Below, in pieces: positions 44,049-53,234 of a DNA stretch of 64,000 bases (the first letter of the stretch is position 1; each line of letters starts with the position of its first letter). Location: NCBI GenBank assembly GCA_031292355.1, contig JARLHI010000004.1, forward strand, positions 62,001 through 126,000. Reading direction: 5' to 3'. The stretch comes from Candidatus Obscuribacterales bacterium (GTDB lineage: Bacteria; Cyanobacteriota; Vampirovibrionia; Obscuribacterales; Obscuribacteraceae). Both the position numbers and the translations under genes were made by a program. The notes below the pieces were generated by a model that ran no database searches, was not told the origin of the DNA, and saw only the letters and a list, made by a program, of their open reading frames with translations.

Positions 44049-46975
44049 TGCAACCCAGCATCAGGCTCTCGCTGACCGCCGCCTGGATTGGCTGGTGGTG
44101 GCAAGCCCGGCCGCATATTTTGCTGCGGCTGCTGATTTTGACTCTGCTGCGCTAGATGCGCCTGAGCCTGGAGGCTCACAGCCATTTGAGAGGGGTCTGA
44201 ATAATCTTTGAGACTGCGTAAAACAGCGATGAAAATATCGGTAAGGAATGGGTCCCACTGATAGCCAGCGCCCTCTTTCAAAACCTGAATCGCTTCCTCG
44301 TGACTCATCGCTTTGCGATAAGGGCGGTCCGAAATCAAAGCGTGATAGGAATCGACAATTGCCACAATTCGAGCAGGCAATGGAATTTCTTCGCCTTTTA
44401 AACCTTTGGGAAAACCTGTGCCATCCCATCGCTCATGGTGATTCTCTAAAATCTCGCAGATATCGCGCAGTGCACGAATCGGCCGCAACAGCTGCGCCCC
44501 CAGCACAGGATGCTGATTCATTACATAACGCTCTTGAGCAGTGAGAAAACCAACTTTGTTGATCAAGTCGGAGGGTATGGATAGGGTGCCTACGTCATGC
44601 AGTAAGCCAGCAACGCGAATTTGTTCGATTTGTTGTTGATTCAAGCCCATGACTTTAGCCAAAAGCTCAGACAGCCGAGCAGTCTCCAGATGGTGCACTT
44701 TGTTATAGTCTGACTTCGAATACAAAGCTGTGGCAAGAGCCTTCACCATCTCCACGACTTCTGGCACCAGCTCTTCTTGCATTTCAGCGGCTTCAGAAAT
44801 GGCTGTCGGTATAAATTGGCTAAGCTTTGGCGGCGGAATGATTATACCCTTAGCCACTTCGGCGTCTTTGGAAACAGTCATATCCTCAAACATCAAATCA
44901 CTGGCCGAGTGCACTTGATTGCGTCCTAGGCGCTTTGACAAATACAATGATTTATCGGCCAAATCGAGAAGGCTTTGCTGCATTTTTGCATCTTCAGGAA
45001 AAGACGAAACGCCAAAGCTTGCAGTCACTTTGATTTCAATACCTTCGTGTCGCATGACTTCAGCTTCTAAGTTCTTGCGGATACGTTCAGCGACGATGAC
45101 TGCGCCTTCTGGATTGACTTCGGGCAAAATCAAAAGGATTTCTTCGCCACCATAACGTACAGGGAAGTCTACATCGCGAATTTCACTGCGAACCAACCGG
45201 GAAACAGCCTTCAAAACAGTATCACCAGCTGGATGTCCGTAATTGTCGTTGATAGATTTGAAGTGATCGACGTCGATCATCACAACAGAAAGATTACGTT
45301 GATAACGTTCAGCCAGACGCAGTTGTTCTGACAGCTTTTCTTGTCCTGTACGGTGATTGTAGAGTCCAGTTAGACCGTCTGTAGTTGCCTGTCTTTGTAC
45401 ACGGGCATAGAGTCTGGCGTTGGTGACACCAGTTGCGATTTGGTCGGCCACTGACTTTAAAAAAGCCTCGTTGTCTTTGTTCCACTGCGCCATTTGCTCG
45501 ACTTTAAAACCGCCCAGAACGCCAAGCAATTTATTTTCGTAAGTAATCGGCAAACAGAAAAAGGATAGAGGATGATAGTCACCGAGCAAAAAGCGAATTG
45601 ACTCAAGGCGTCTTTCGTTTTGAAAATCGTTGGAAAGAATGACCTGCTCGTTTTGAAATTGCTCGATATAAGTGTTCAGTATGCTCAAATCGAGATCGTT
45701 CTCTTTTACAGAATAGCCAGTTTGAGCTGATTCAGCCCGAATCGAATCTTCTGGCTCGTCGTCTTTTGGCATGACGGTGAAACAACATTGCAAATTGCGC
45801 CAGCCAGCAAGTGAAACCAACATCTCATGCAGATTTTCATTGATATTGAATGAGCTTCGAATGATGTTACTGATTCTGTGTAACAACACTTCCTGGTTGC
45901 GCAGAACTTCAGTGTCTCGCAATGCCTTGTTGAAAGCGTTGCTGCGCTGCACTTCCAGATTTTTGTCTTTAGAGAGATCCTCATGCGCTTTCTCCAGACG
46001 TTGCGCATAATCTTCTAATAGCTGTAATTGAACAGACAATTCACGTTCTGCTTTGCGGTGCTTCAAAGATGATTTGACGCGCGCAAGCAACTCCGAGTCA
46101 AAACATGATTCTGATAGGCAGTCATCAGCACCAACGTTCAGTCCTTCAACACGCGAGGCAGGATTGGTATCCAGGGTGACAAGAATAATTGGAATATCTT
46201 TCCACTGCGATTCTTTGAGCACCTTGCAAAACGCATATCCTGTCGTGCCAGTGATTTCTGAGTCGAGTAAAATCAAGTCCACTTTTGTTTGCGGCAAAAG
46301 TTCAAGAGTTTTATCGCCATTATCAGCTTCAAGAACCTGATACTGGCTGCCAAGAATGCGGGTATAACGGCGTCTAATCGGTCTTTTTGAGTGCACGACG
46401 AGCACGCAATCCTGGTCGAATGGATCGACTGCCTTTTCGGCTTCAGCTGCCTGCACTTCATTGCTGAATGGCAGTTGATTGAATAAGTGTTCGGCCATCA
46501 AGCGCAGCGTCTGCAAATCTTTAAGACTAATCTCTCGATCGCCATCAAAGGAAATTACTCGAATCAGCCCGCGCACCTGAGCAAGCGGACTGCCTGGATT
46601 TTCGACAACAGGAATAATGGCGTAAGGGAAACTCTCTAGCTGCGCCGGTTCCGTAGAGCCACCAATAGTGCTATTTGCAGTCGTAAATATTTTGCCCACC
46701 CAGGCACGCTGGGTTTGTTTTACTTTTTGAGCAACGTGCGTATTTGCGGCGACCACAGGTTGTTTATGCTCATCGACGAGAGTGCCCACGAATTGATGGG
46801 CTTCGGCACCGTCATCGGCAGCCGAAAAAATCTGCAGCGTTTTAATTTCGTGACCGCGCACACTGTCGAGAAAACCATAGTCGAAACCCAGCACCTGGCA
46901 AATATGCCGACGTACCGCGTCCACTTCAGTTTCGGGACGTTTTTCCGACTGTGTTCCTTCGTCGAGTTCTGTCAA
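44045..46975 (-). CDS. GAF-receiver-GAF-GGDEF-HD-GYP signalling protein
   Basis: 976 residues. Order: GAF-like (about 15-170), receiver (188-310), coiled coil (310-360), GAF (365-525), GGDEF (530-690), HD-GYP (735-925), Gln/Pro-rich tail. The GGDEF loop is RYGGEEILL (607-615), likely active, and an inhibitory RxxD (600-603) sits exactly 5 residues before it. The HD-GYP part has LLHDVGTL (H793, D794), NQHPVLG, and HHERWDGTGFP (846-856). So synthesis and breakdown of c-di-GMP are both possible. The receiver keeps D238 but its usual acidic pair reads HS (195-196), so normal phosphorylation is doubtful. Confidence 0.9.
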   Translation of the reverse strand: MTELDEGTQSEKRPETEVDAVRRHICQVLGFDYGFLDSVRGHEIKTLQIFSAADDGAEAHQFVGTLVDEHKQPVVAANTHVAQKVKQTQRAWVGKIFTTANSTIGGSTEPAQLESFPYAIIPVVENPGSPLAQVRGLIRVISFDGDREISLKDLQTLRLMAEHLFNQLPFSNEVQAAEAEKAVDPFDQDCVLVVHSKRPIRRRYTRILGSQYQVLEADNGDKTLELLPQTKVDLILLDSEITGTTGYAFCKVLKESQWKDIPIILVTLDTNPASRVEGLNVGADDCLSESCFDSELLARVKSSLKHRKAERELSVQLQLLEDYAQRLEKAHEDLSKDKNLEVQRSNAFNKALRDTEVLRNQEVLLHRISNIIRSSFNINENLHEMLVSLAGWRNLQCCFTVMPKDDEPEDSIRAESAQTGYSVKENDLDLSILNTYIEQFQNEQVILSNDFQNERRLESIRFLLGDYHPLSFFCLPITYENKLLGVLGGFKVEQMAQWNKDNEAFLKSVADQIATGVTNARLYARVQRQATTDGLTGLYNHRTGQEKLSEQLRLAERYQRNLSVVMIDVDHFKSINDNYGHPAGDTVLKAVSRLVRSEIRDVDFPVRYGGEEILLILPEVNPEGAVIVAERIRKNLEAEVMRHEGIEIKVTASFGVSSFPEDAKMQQSLLDLADKSLYLSKRLGRNQVHSASDLMFEDMTVSKDAEVAKGIIIPPPKLSQFIPTAISEAAEMQEELVPEVVEMVKALATALYSKSDYNKVHHLETARLSELLAKVMGLNQQQIEQIRVAGLLHDVGTLSIPSDLINKVGFLTAQERYVMNQHPVLGAQLLRPIRALRDICEILENHHERWDGTGFPKGLKGEEIPLPARIVAIVDSYHALISDRPYRKAMSHEEAIQVLKEGAGYQWDPFLTDIFIAVLRSLKDYSDPSQMAVSLQAQAHLAQQSQNQQPQQNMRPGLPPPANPGGGQREPDAGLH

Positions 46976-47112
46976 AACGTAAGTTCTCTTCCAGCAGGTG
47001 CAAAGCGCCCGACAATCACCTTAAGTCTAAAGTTTGAGGCGCTCTAAGCTGAGTCTAACAGACTAAAGTAGCTTCTCTCAACTCTCTTGTTGTGATGATA
47101 GACTGAAGATTT

Positions 47113-47715
47113 GTGAAAGAGCTTTTGGCAACCTATCCTCGAGAGTTTTATGCGCGGTCGACACTGGCTGTCGCCTCTGACTTGCTTGGCACAAAGCTGG
47201 TTAGACGGCTACCAGGCGATGTCTTGATTTCGGGTCGGATAGTCGAGGTCGAAGCATATACAAAAGATGACTCCGCCTGCCATGCTTTCAAAGGTGTTAC
47301 AGAAAGGGTCAAAGTAATGTTTGGACCGCCTGGTCATGCCTATGTGTACTTCATATACGGCATGCATTATTGCGTTAATGTCGTCACTGAAGCTGAGGGC
47401 ACACCAGGGGCTGTTCTAATTCGGGCCGTCGATTTCGAAGGCGCAAAGGGAGGCAGTGGTCCCGGGCGGCTGTGCAAAACGATGGGAATTGACATGGAGC
47501 TTCACGGAGCTGACCTTTGTTCTTCAAAATCAGATTTGTGGATCAGCCCAGCGCAGAAAATGCCTCAAGAAGAAATAGAAGTCTCGGCGCGTGTGGGAGT
47601 ATCTTCGGCTGAAGATAAGTTATGGCGCTTTTTCATCAAAAACCACCAGGATGTCACAACATATCGCCCATATACCAAAAAGAGCCGATCAGCAAAAAGG
47701 CTGGCCAATGACTAA
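47113..47715 (+). CDS. mpg: 3-methyladenine DNA glycosylase (AAG/MPG family)
   Basis: 200 residues, Mpg-type base-excision glycosylase that removes alkylated purines such as 3-methyladenine and hypoxanthine. Family segments are FYARSTLAVASDLLGTKLVR at the start, the catalytic glutamate in GRIVEVEAY (about 42-50), CHAFKGVTERVKVMFGPPGH (the substrate-pocket histidine region), and YFIYGMHYCVNVVTE. GTG is the start. Its end overlaps the vanZ-like gene by 8 bases. Confidence 0.94.
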   Translation: MKELLATYPREFYARSTLAVASDLLGTKLVRRLPGDVLISGRIVEVEAYTKDDSACHAFKGVTERVKVMFGPPGHAYVYFIYGMHYCVNVVTEAEGTPGAVLIRAVDFEGAKGGSGPGRLCKTMGIDMELHGADLCSSKSDLWISPAQKMPQEEIEVSARVGVSSAEDKLWRFFIKNHQDVTTYRPYTKKSRSAKRLAND

Positions 47716-48118
47716 TCGCCGAGCCCTCATATTCGACTGGCTACTGGTATTGGCCTGGATGGCGATTATTTTCGCCTTCTCCAGTCAAGCCCATTCAGGC
47801 GAGGTGACGCGGCAATACTTTGGTTCGTTCAATATTTTGCTTCGAAAAACAGGACACGTAAGCGAATTTGCGTTGCTTTTTTTATTGCTGCAACGCGCGC
47901 TAAAACACACCGTCGGCGGTGCCCTAGCCCTTACACTAACGGCTAGCGTCTTGACGATTTTGTATGCAGTCAGCGATGAGTATCATCAGTCATTCGTGCC
48001 TGGACGCACGTCATCAATTTACGATGTTGCTGTAGATTCAGCAGGTATCATGCTCGCATTACTTATTTTGCGAATCCGCGGTTACTTTCTGGCAGCAGTC
48101 AAATCCTGCAAATCCTGA
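47708..48118 (+). CDS. VanZ-like membrane protein
   Basis: 136 residues, four membrane spans. The VanZ family core is visible: IIFAFSSQAHSG (first loop), LRKTGHVSEFALLFLLL (conserved histidine and glutamate) and VSDEYHQSFVPGRTSSIYDV (about 95-114). VanZ gives low-level teicoplanin resistance in enterococci, but most family members have unknown envelope roles, and resistance should not be assumed. ATG 47708 lies inside the end of mpg. Its own end overlaps the convergent gene by 37 bases. Confidence 0.88.
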   Translation: MTNRRALIFDWLLVLAWMAIIFAFSSQAHSGEVTRQYFGSFNILLRKTGHVSEFALLFLLLQRALKHTVGGALALTLTASVLTILYAVSDEYHQSFVPGRTSSIYDVAVDSAGIMLALLILRIRGYFLAAVKSCKS

Positions 48119-49158
48119 ATTTCAATCTCATTGTCTGGCGTTTCGCTTACTTTCAATTTGAGGTGAACAGGACTGCTAATTTTGCTATTTACGCTAACTA
48201 GTTCTGCGAAAATGTCTACATCTTTTTCTGTGGCGTTAAGGCGCTCCTGCGAAACGTTCGTAATCATCAGGGTTTGATTATTCGGACCGGCATTAAGTTG
48301 ATTAACATCAGCAGGGAATCTGGTTTCCTTCCAATATTTGTCTAAAACAACTGGACTCATATGAGCCATAGCCTTGACTTGCGATGTGCGATAAGTCTTT
48401 TTGTTGAAATCAAGCATCTCACCGACAAATGCTCGAGCAAATTTGTCTATCGCTTTATCATCTAGTGGTGACATTACCGATGGAGCCACTGCGGTTTCTT
48501 TTTCCTGTGGCTGTACTGTTTTTGAAGGGCTCATCCAGGACGAGAGCAAAAGTCCGACAAGACAAAGACCGACAAGAGCTGAAGCTGCGGCAACCATTTT
48601 GATACCAGAATTCGGCATCATTCGGCGATGACTGCGAATACTCGCCTTAGGCGGATAGTCGGGAGTTTTCACGTCACCGAGCTGGTCGCTACCATCAAAA
48701 TCGCGATTGCGTGCACCAGAGTTTGCACTAGAACTAGAAGACGACCTAGAAAATCCTGAATGCAGATTGTCATTGCTTGCACTATCTTGCTGTTGTCTAT
48801 AGTCGCTTGACTCTACGGTGCTCAACCACTGTTCAATCGAATCAGGCAAACGGCCGGCAATTGCAGGCAATCCTTGTTGACTGACAGTGTAATTGGCGAG
48901 TATGACTGAAAGTTGAAGCGACTCATCAGGTGTAAAAGCAATGACACTCGTTGGTGGAGTGCCAACACGGCGTTTGACTGAAAGAGCAATTTTTCGCTCA
49001 ATTTGCTTTAAAACAATGAGAAATCCCGATTGAGTATCAACTACTCTTTCTAAAGTGAGAGGAGATTGACGCACCACGTCAGGCAAATCAAAAAATTGGC
49101 CAGAATCATCGCCAGAAAAACGCGAGCCAGGAGAGGCGAAATCGTCTGATGAACTCAA
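48082..49158 (-). CDS. single-span membrane protein of unknown function
   Basis: 358 residues if translation starts at TTG 49158, which has a strong AAGGAG. The in-frame ATG at 49191 overlaps a TATAAT box and so would be at or upstream of the transcript start. Residues 1-145 form a cytoplasmic domain (LPDVVRQSPLTLERVVD, SVIAFTPDESLQLSVILAN), then a Ser-rich linker and a membrane span (MVAAASALVGLCLVGLLLSSW). The C-terminal outer domain (about 235-350) is of a size and helix-then-sheet pattern that recalls NTF2-like/VirB8-like folds (FARAFVGEMLDFN, VVLDKYWKETRFP), but this is weak. No family is assigned. Confidence 0.6.
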   Translation of the reverse strand: MSSSDDFASPGSRFSGDDSGQFFDLPDVVRQSPLTLERVVDTQSGFLIVLKQIERKIALSVKRRVGTPPTSVIAFTPDESLQLSVILANYTVSQQGLPAIAGRLPDSIEQWLSTVESSDYRQQQDSASNDNLHSGFSRSSSSSSANSGARNRDFDGSDQLGDVKTPDYPPKASIRSHRRMMPNSGIKMVAAASALVGLCLVGLLLSSWMSPSKTVQPQEKETAVAPSVMSPLDDKAIDKFARAFVGEMLDFNKKTYRTSQVKAMAHMSPVVLDKYWKETRFPADVNQLNAGPNNQTLMITNVSQERLNATEKDVDIFAELVSVNSKISSPVHLKLKVSETPDNEIEIQDLQDLTAARK

Positions 49159-49189
49159 TCTAGTATCTCCTTGAAAACTCTTCCCCAGC

Positions 49190-49195
49190 ATTATA
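49190..49195 (-). promoter_or_regulatory. -10 box of the 48082-49158 gene
   Basis: Minus-strand TATAAT directly after the sigma-factor terminator. No clear -35 is seen, as that position falls inside the terminator hairpin. It predicts transcription from about 49183, leaving a roughly 25-base leader to the TTG start. Confidence 0.45.
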
Positions 49196-49199
49196 ATGC

Positions 49200-49233
49200 A
49201 AAAAGAAGCCCGGATCTCATCAATCCGGGCTTC
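49200..49233 (-). terminator. intrinsic terminator of rpoD
   Basis: Perfect 11-bp stem GAAGCCCGGAT (49205-49215) and ATCCGGGCTTC (49223-49233), 7-base loop, then TTTTT on the minus strand. It lies about 75 bases downstream of the sigma-factor stop. The plus-strand side also carries a T-rich tail. Confidence 0.9.
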
Positions 49234-49306
49234 CTTTAATTTTTTCAGTAATTTCTTTGAGATTTCTTTGAGATTTTTTTGATATCTCTCAGAGTCTCAG
49301 TGCGAT

Positions 49307-50329
49307 TTAGAGATATTCACGCAAACGTGAAGATCTGCCTGGTTGTCTCAATTTTCTCAGAGCTTTGAATTCAATTTGACGAACACGTTCGCGAGTTACA
49401 GCAAACAGTTGTCCAACTTCTTCCAATGTACGTTGACGACCATCATCTAGACCAAAGCGCAGACGAAGAACGTCACGTTCACGCGGCGTCAGCTCATTGA
49501 GCATTTTCGCCAAGTCCTGACGAAGCAGTTCATGAGTAACAGTAGTTTCTGGACGATCCGTTTCAGCATCTTCAATGAAGTCGCCTAGACGTGAATCTTC
49601 TTCTTTGCCGATTGGTGTTTCAAGTGAGATTGGCTCCTTAGCTGCTTTGATAATTTCATGCAGTTTAACGAGAGATACATCCATCGCTTTAGCCAATTCT
49701 TGTTCAGTTGGCTTGCGATTGAGTTCTTGAGCGAGCTGACGAGTTACTTTCTTGAGCTTGTTGATGGTTTCTACCATGTGCACGGGCACGCGGATAGTTC
49801 TCGATTTATCAGCCAAGGCTCTTGTAATAGCCTGACGAATCCACCACGTAGCATAAGTAGAGAATTTGTAACCACGTTCGTGGTCGAATTTTTCGGAAGC
49901 GCGAATCAGACCCAGGTTGCCTTCTTGAATAAGGTCCAAGAAGGACAGACCGCGACCAATGTACTTCTTAGCGATTGAAACAACCAAACGTAGATTGGCT
50001 TGTACCAGCTTACGTTTAGCAATCATGTCGCCTTGCAGAATCTTACGAGCGAGCTCGATTTCTTCATCAGGCTTGAGCAGTTGAATACGACCAATTTCTC
50101 GAAGATAGAGACGAACTGAATCTTCAGTTGCGATTTCGCGACTTGACGGCAGCTCTACAGGCTCATCGTCATCATCGAGATTATCTTCTTCGTCATCAAT
50201 AATAGTGAAGGCGTCTGTTTCATCAACAAGATCGAGCTCTTCAAGTTCATTGCGCTTGGCCATGTTCTCGTCTTCTACTAGAACTCCGCCAATTGTGCGT
50301 TCGGTGTCTCCAGACTTAGCTTTTGCCAT
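49307..50329 (-). CDS. rpoD: RNA polymerase principal sigma factor (sigma-70 family)
   Basis: 340 residues from ATG 50329 (GAGG upstream). The N-terminal 80 residues are acidic ([13 protein letters not shown]), without a full region 1.1. Region 1.2 begins [11 protein letters not shown]. Regions 2.1-2.4 include [37 protein letters not shown] and [16 protein letters not shown], which read the -10 box. Region 3 is [11 protein letters not shown]. Region 4 includes [19 protein letters not shown] and [18 protein letters not shown] for the -35. This is a group 1 (or close group 2) sigma, like cyanobacterial SigA. Confidence 0.94.
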   Translation of the reverse strand: MAKAKSGDTERTIGGVLVEDENMAKRNELEELDLVDETDAFTIIDDEEDNLDDDDEPVELPSSREIATEDSVRLYLREIGRIQLLKPDEEIELARKILQGDMIAKRKLVQANLRLVVSIAKKYIGRGLSFLDLIQEGNLGLIRASEKFDHERGYKFSTYATWWIRQAITRALADKSRTIRVPVHMVETINKLKKVTRQLAQELNRKPTEQELAKAMDVSLVKLHEIIKAAKEPISLETPIGKEEDSRLGDFIEDAETDRPETTVTHELLRQDLAKMLNELTPRERDVLRLRFGLDDGRQRTLEEVGQLFAVTRERVRQIEFKALRKLRQPGRSSRLREYL

Positions 50330-50764
50330 TGGTGCCTCGTGTTTTTTTTGGTTCTTGCCTGTCGCTCTAACGCGACGATACCCGTGAGTGCTACTTAGTG
50401 AGAATTCTCTTAGTTCATCCCGCAACGTTTTATATTTTTTGTCCCCGAGGCGGACCTGTGTGCAGTAGATGAAGAGTTTTCAGGAGCAACTCCGCGGCAG
50501 TATCATATTTGCGGATTTTAAAACCAGGGAGAATATACATACTTCCATAAGATTTCGTCTGAGCTTGGTGACAAACTTAGCAATAACCGGTAGGAAGGAG
50601 TGTTTCAGGACTTGGTTTTTGTTGTTAACGCAGACTAATTTCTTAGTTGCTTGGCAACATCCACGAGCCTAGTATAAGTGCGCACATGGACCTGTGCGCA
50701 TTTCATTAAGGGACCTTAACAGCATTTCGTGCTCAGCAATACTTTTTTGAAAACCGCATGAACA
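50330..50764. other. 435-bp region between uvrB and rpoD
   Basis: This holds the rpoD leader and promoter (minus) and the end of uvrB transcription. A perfect 8-bp hairpin, TGCGCACA, TGGACC, TGTGCGCA (50679-50700), lies in it without a T-run, directly before a minus-strand TATACT (50671-50676). A plus-strand frame of 67 codons across it has no coding features. Confidence 0.45.
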
Positions 50765-52813
50765 CTAGGTCTTACGATTGCGTGCCGCTTGTTCCTGTAA
50801 AACTTTTAACTGATCTCTTATCTGCGCAGCCCTCTCGTAGTCGAGATTCTTAGCTGCATTCTTCATTTCTTTCTCCAGTTTTTTGATTACCTGGGGAATA
50901 TTGATTTGCTTGCCATTAATAGTGGTGTAATCACCATGCGGCACACCATCCTTATCTACGTTGAAGCGGTTGTAATCATCAGATTGAGGATCCGGCTTGC
51001 CACGCAAGGCTTCAAGAATGCTGTTACCAAATTCTTTGACGATAGTGTGGGGCGTAATATCGTTGGCGGTATTGTGAGCAGTTTGCAATTCTCTGCGCCT
51101 CAAAGTCTCGCTCAAAGCCTTCTTCATTGAGTCAGTGTGCTTGTCGGCATACATGATCACCTTGCCACCAACGTTTCTTGCTGCTCTGCCAATGGTTTGA
51201 ATGAGAGCTCTTTCACCTCGGAGAAAGCCTTCTTTGTCTGCTTCCATAATGGCGACCAGACTGACTTCCGGTAAATCCAATCCTTCTCTCAAAAGATTGA
51301 CACCAACCAGAACATCAAATGCTCCGTTTCTTAGATCTCTCAATAGCTCTATGCGGTCAAGAGCAACTATGTCCGAATGCAGCCAGCGCACGCGAATACC
51401 AATTTCTTGCAAATATTCAGTCAAATCTTCGGCCATACGCTTTGTCAGAGTCGTCACAAGAACTCGTTCGTTTTTCACGGAACGTATTTTGATCTCTCTT
51501 ATAAGATCATCAATCTGTCCTTGGATTGGTCTAACCTCGACATCTGGATCAATCAATCCAGTCGGACGAATAATTTGCTCGACTATTTGATCTGAAATTT
51601 GCATCTCACGATCGCCTGGAGTGGCAGATACAAAGATAGTCTTGCCGACCTTTCCCCAGAATTCTTCAGCAGTCAGCGGACGATTATCGCGAGCGCACGG
51701 CAAACGAAAACCAAAATCGATCAAAGTGTCTTTGCGAGATCGATCGCCTGCGTACATGCCCTGCAACTGAGGCAGCGTCACGTGGGACTCGTCGATGAAG
51801 GTCAAAAAGCCATCAACTCCGTATTTGCGTACAAAATAATCAACCAGCGTCTGTGGTGGCAGACCAGGCATGCGGCCTTCCATGATGCGCGAATAATTTT
51901 CAATGCCGCTGCAGTAACCAACTTCCTGCAACATCTCAATATCAAAACGAGTTCGCTGTTTAAGACGCTGAGCTTCGACTAATTTGCCCTGCGAGATAAG
52001 CTCCCCCACTCGTTCTTCCAATTCGGCTTCAATTTGCTCGACAGCCGCCTCTAATGAATCTTCATCGGCTACATAGTGCTTGGCTGGATATATGCGCACC
52101 ATATCTGGTAGCTCTTCTATTTCGCCACTGACTGGATTAACAATGGCTATTCGTTCAATTTCATCACCAAAAAACTCAATGCGAATAATGCGCTCTTCGT
52201 AAGCTGGATAAACTTCAACAACTTCACCACGAGCACGAAAGCGAGCCCTTTCAACGACAATGTCATTGCGTTGATAATAAATTTTGACGAGTTCTTTGAG
52301 AAATTCCTGGCGATCTTTTGTTTGCCCGATTTGCAACTCAATCGCCGCCGAAAGATATCTCTCGGGTACACCCAGACCATATATGCAGCTGATTGAACTG
52401 ACAACAACAACGTCGTCTCGCTCCCACAACGATCGCGTCGTCGAGTGCCTAAGACGCTCGATTTCGTCATTGATACTGGCTTCTTTTTCGATATATGTGT
52501 CGGTCGAGGGAATATACGACTCAGGCTGATAGTAGTCGTAATAGCTGATGAAATATTCGACTGCATTCTCGGGAAAAAACTCGCGAAACTCATTACACAA
52601 TTGTGCAGCAAGAGTCTTATTGTGAGCTAGAATCAAAGCTGGCATCTGAGTTTCTTTAATCACCTGGGCCATGGTCATCGTCTTGCCAGAGCCGGTGACA
52701 CCAAGCAAAGTTTGATAGCGCAGGTTTTTGTCGACCCCGTCTACCAGTTGAGTTATAGCCCGCGGTTGATCACCTGAGGGCGTGAATTTTGAGACCAGGT
52801 CGAATTTTGGCAT
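50765..52813 (-). CDS. uvrB: excinuclease ABC subunit B
   Basis: UvrB, 682 residues, the helicase-like damage-verifying subunit of nucleotide excision repair. Walker A is GVTGSGKT (about 38-45). The beta-hairpin region is YFISYYDYYQPESYIPSTD (about 88-106). Motifs DESHVTLPQ, TLTKRMAEDLTEYL and GLDLPEVSLVAI follow, and the C-terminal UVR motif for UvrC/UvrA contact is EKEMKNAAKNLDYERAAQIR. uvrA and uvrC are not in the window. Confidence 0.97.
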   Translation of the reverse strand: MPKFDLVSKFTPSGDQPRAITQLVDGVDKNLRYQTLLGVTGSGKTMTMAQVIKETQMPALILAHNKTLAAQLCNEFREFFPENAVEYFISYYDYYQPESYIPSTDTYIEKEASINDEIERLRHSTTRSLWERDDVVVVSSISCIYGLGVPERYLSAAIELQIGQTKDRQEFLKELVKIYYQRNDIVVERARFRARGEVVEVYPAYEERIIRIEFFGDEIERIAIVNPVSGEIEELPDMVRIYPAKHYVADEDSLEAAVEQIEAELEERVGELISQGKLVEAQRLKQRTRFDIEMLQEVGYCSGIENYSRIMEGRMPGLPPQTLVDYFVRKYGVDGFLTFIDESHVTLPQLQGMYAGDRSRKDTLIDFGFRLPCARDNRPLTAEEFWGKVGKTIFVSATPGDREMQISDQIVEQIIRPTGLIDPDVEVRPIQGQIDDLIREIKIRSVKNERVLVTTLTKRMAEDLTEYLQEIGIRVRWLHSDIVALDRIELLRDLRNGAFDVLVGVNLLREGLDLPEVSLVAIMEADKEGFLRGERALIQTIGRAARNVGGKVIMYADKHTDSMKKALSETLRRRELQTAHNTANDITPHTIVKEFGNSILEALRGKPDPQSDDYNRFNVDKDGVPHGDYTTINGKQINIPQVIKKLEKEMKNAAKNLDYERAAQIRDQLKVLQEQAARNRKT

Positions 52814-52830
52814 TAACCACTAATGAGCTA

Positions 52831-53148
52831 TTAAACGATCGGGCGTGAAGTCTCATCAACGACCACTGGTTTTTCAGCGACAGCCTCGGTCTTGCCTTCG
52901 GAGCTTGAAGCAACTGGCGCAGCCAAAGCTGGAGTTGCAGATGAGGTTGCGGTTGTGCTGGTTACCGTTGGATGAGCTGGATCGTCCTTAATAGCCGATT
53001 TCACTTCTTCTTGCGCTTCAAATAATGCTTTTTTGAAGTTGCCGATCCCCAGACCAAGCGCCTTTCCCATCTCTGGAACTTTCTTTGGTCCAAAAATGAG
53101 AAGGACTACACCTGCGATGAGTGCTATGTCTACTGGGCTTTGCAGCAT
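52831..53148 (-). CDS. tatA: Sec-independent translocase protein TatA/E
   Basis: 105 residues. One N-terminal membrane helix (VDIALIAGVVLLIFG), the FGPKKVPEMGKALG hinge, and an amphipathic helix (IGNFKKALFEAQEEV) are the TatA pattern. About 50 residues of Ala/Ser/Thr/Val/Pro-rich tail follow. TatA forms the pore of the twin-arginine pathway for folded proteins; tatC is not adjacent. It lies 17 bases upstream of uvrB on the same strand. Confidence 0.9.
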   Translation of the reverse strand: MLQSPVDIALIAGVVLLIFGPKKVPEMGKALGLGIGNFKKALFEAQEEVKSAIKDDPAHPTVTSTTATSSATPALAAPVASSSEGKTEAVAEKPVVVDETSRPIV

Positions 53149-53234
53149 GAAATTGGCCTCTGACTTACCGATCTATTTATAACCTAATTCTATAACTTAA
53201 TTGCTCAACTGGCGCCAAATTGATCCTAACACAC

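Noticed and set aside
47708..48118. Glycopeptide resistance from the vanZ-like gene
   Set aside because: VanZ family proteins are widespread without vanHAX; no other resistance genes are present.
50469..50672. 67-codon plus-strand frame upstream of rpoD
   Set aside because: No ribosome-binding site, atypical composition, and it lies over the rpoD promoter region.
50679..50700. 8-bp hairpin as a terminator for uvrB
   Set aside because: No T-run follows on the minus strand, so intrinsic termination is not supported.
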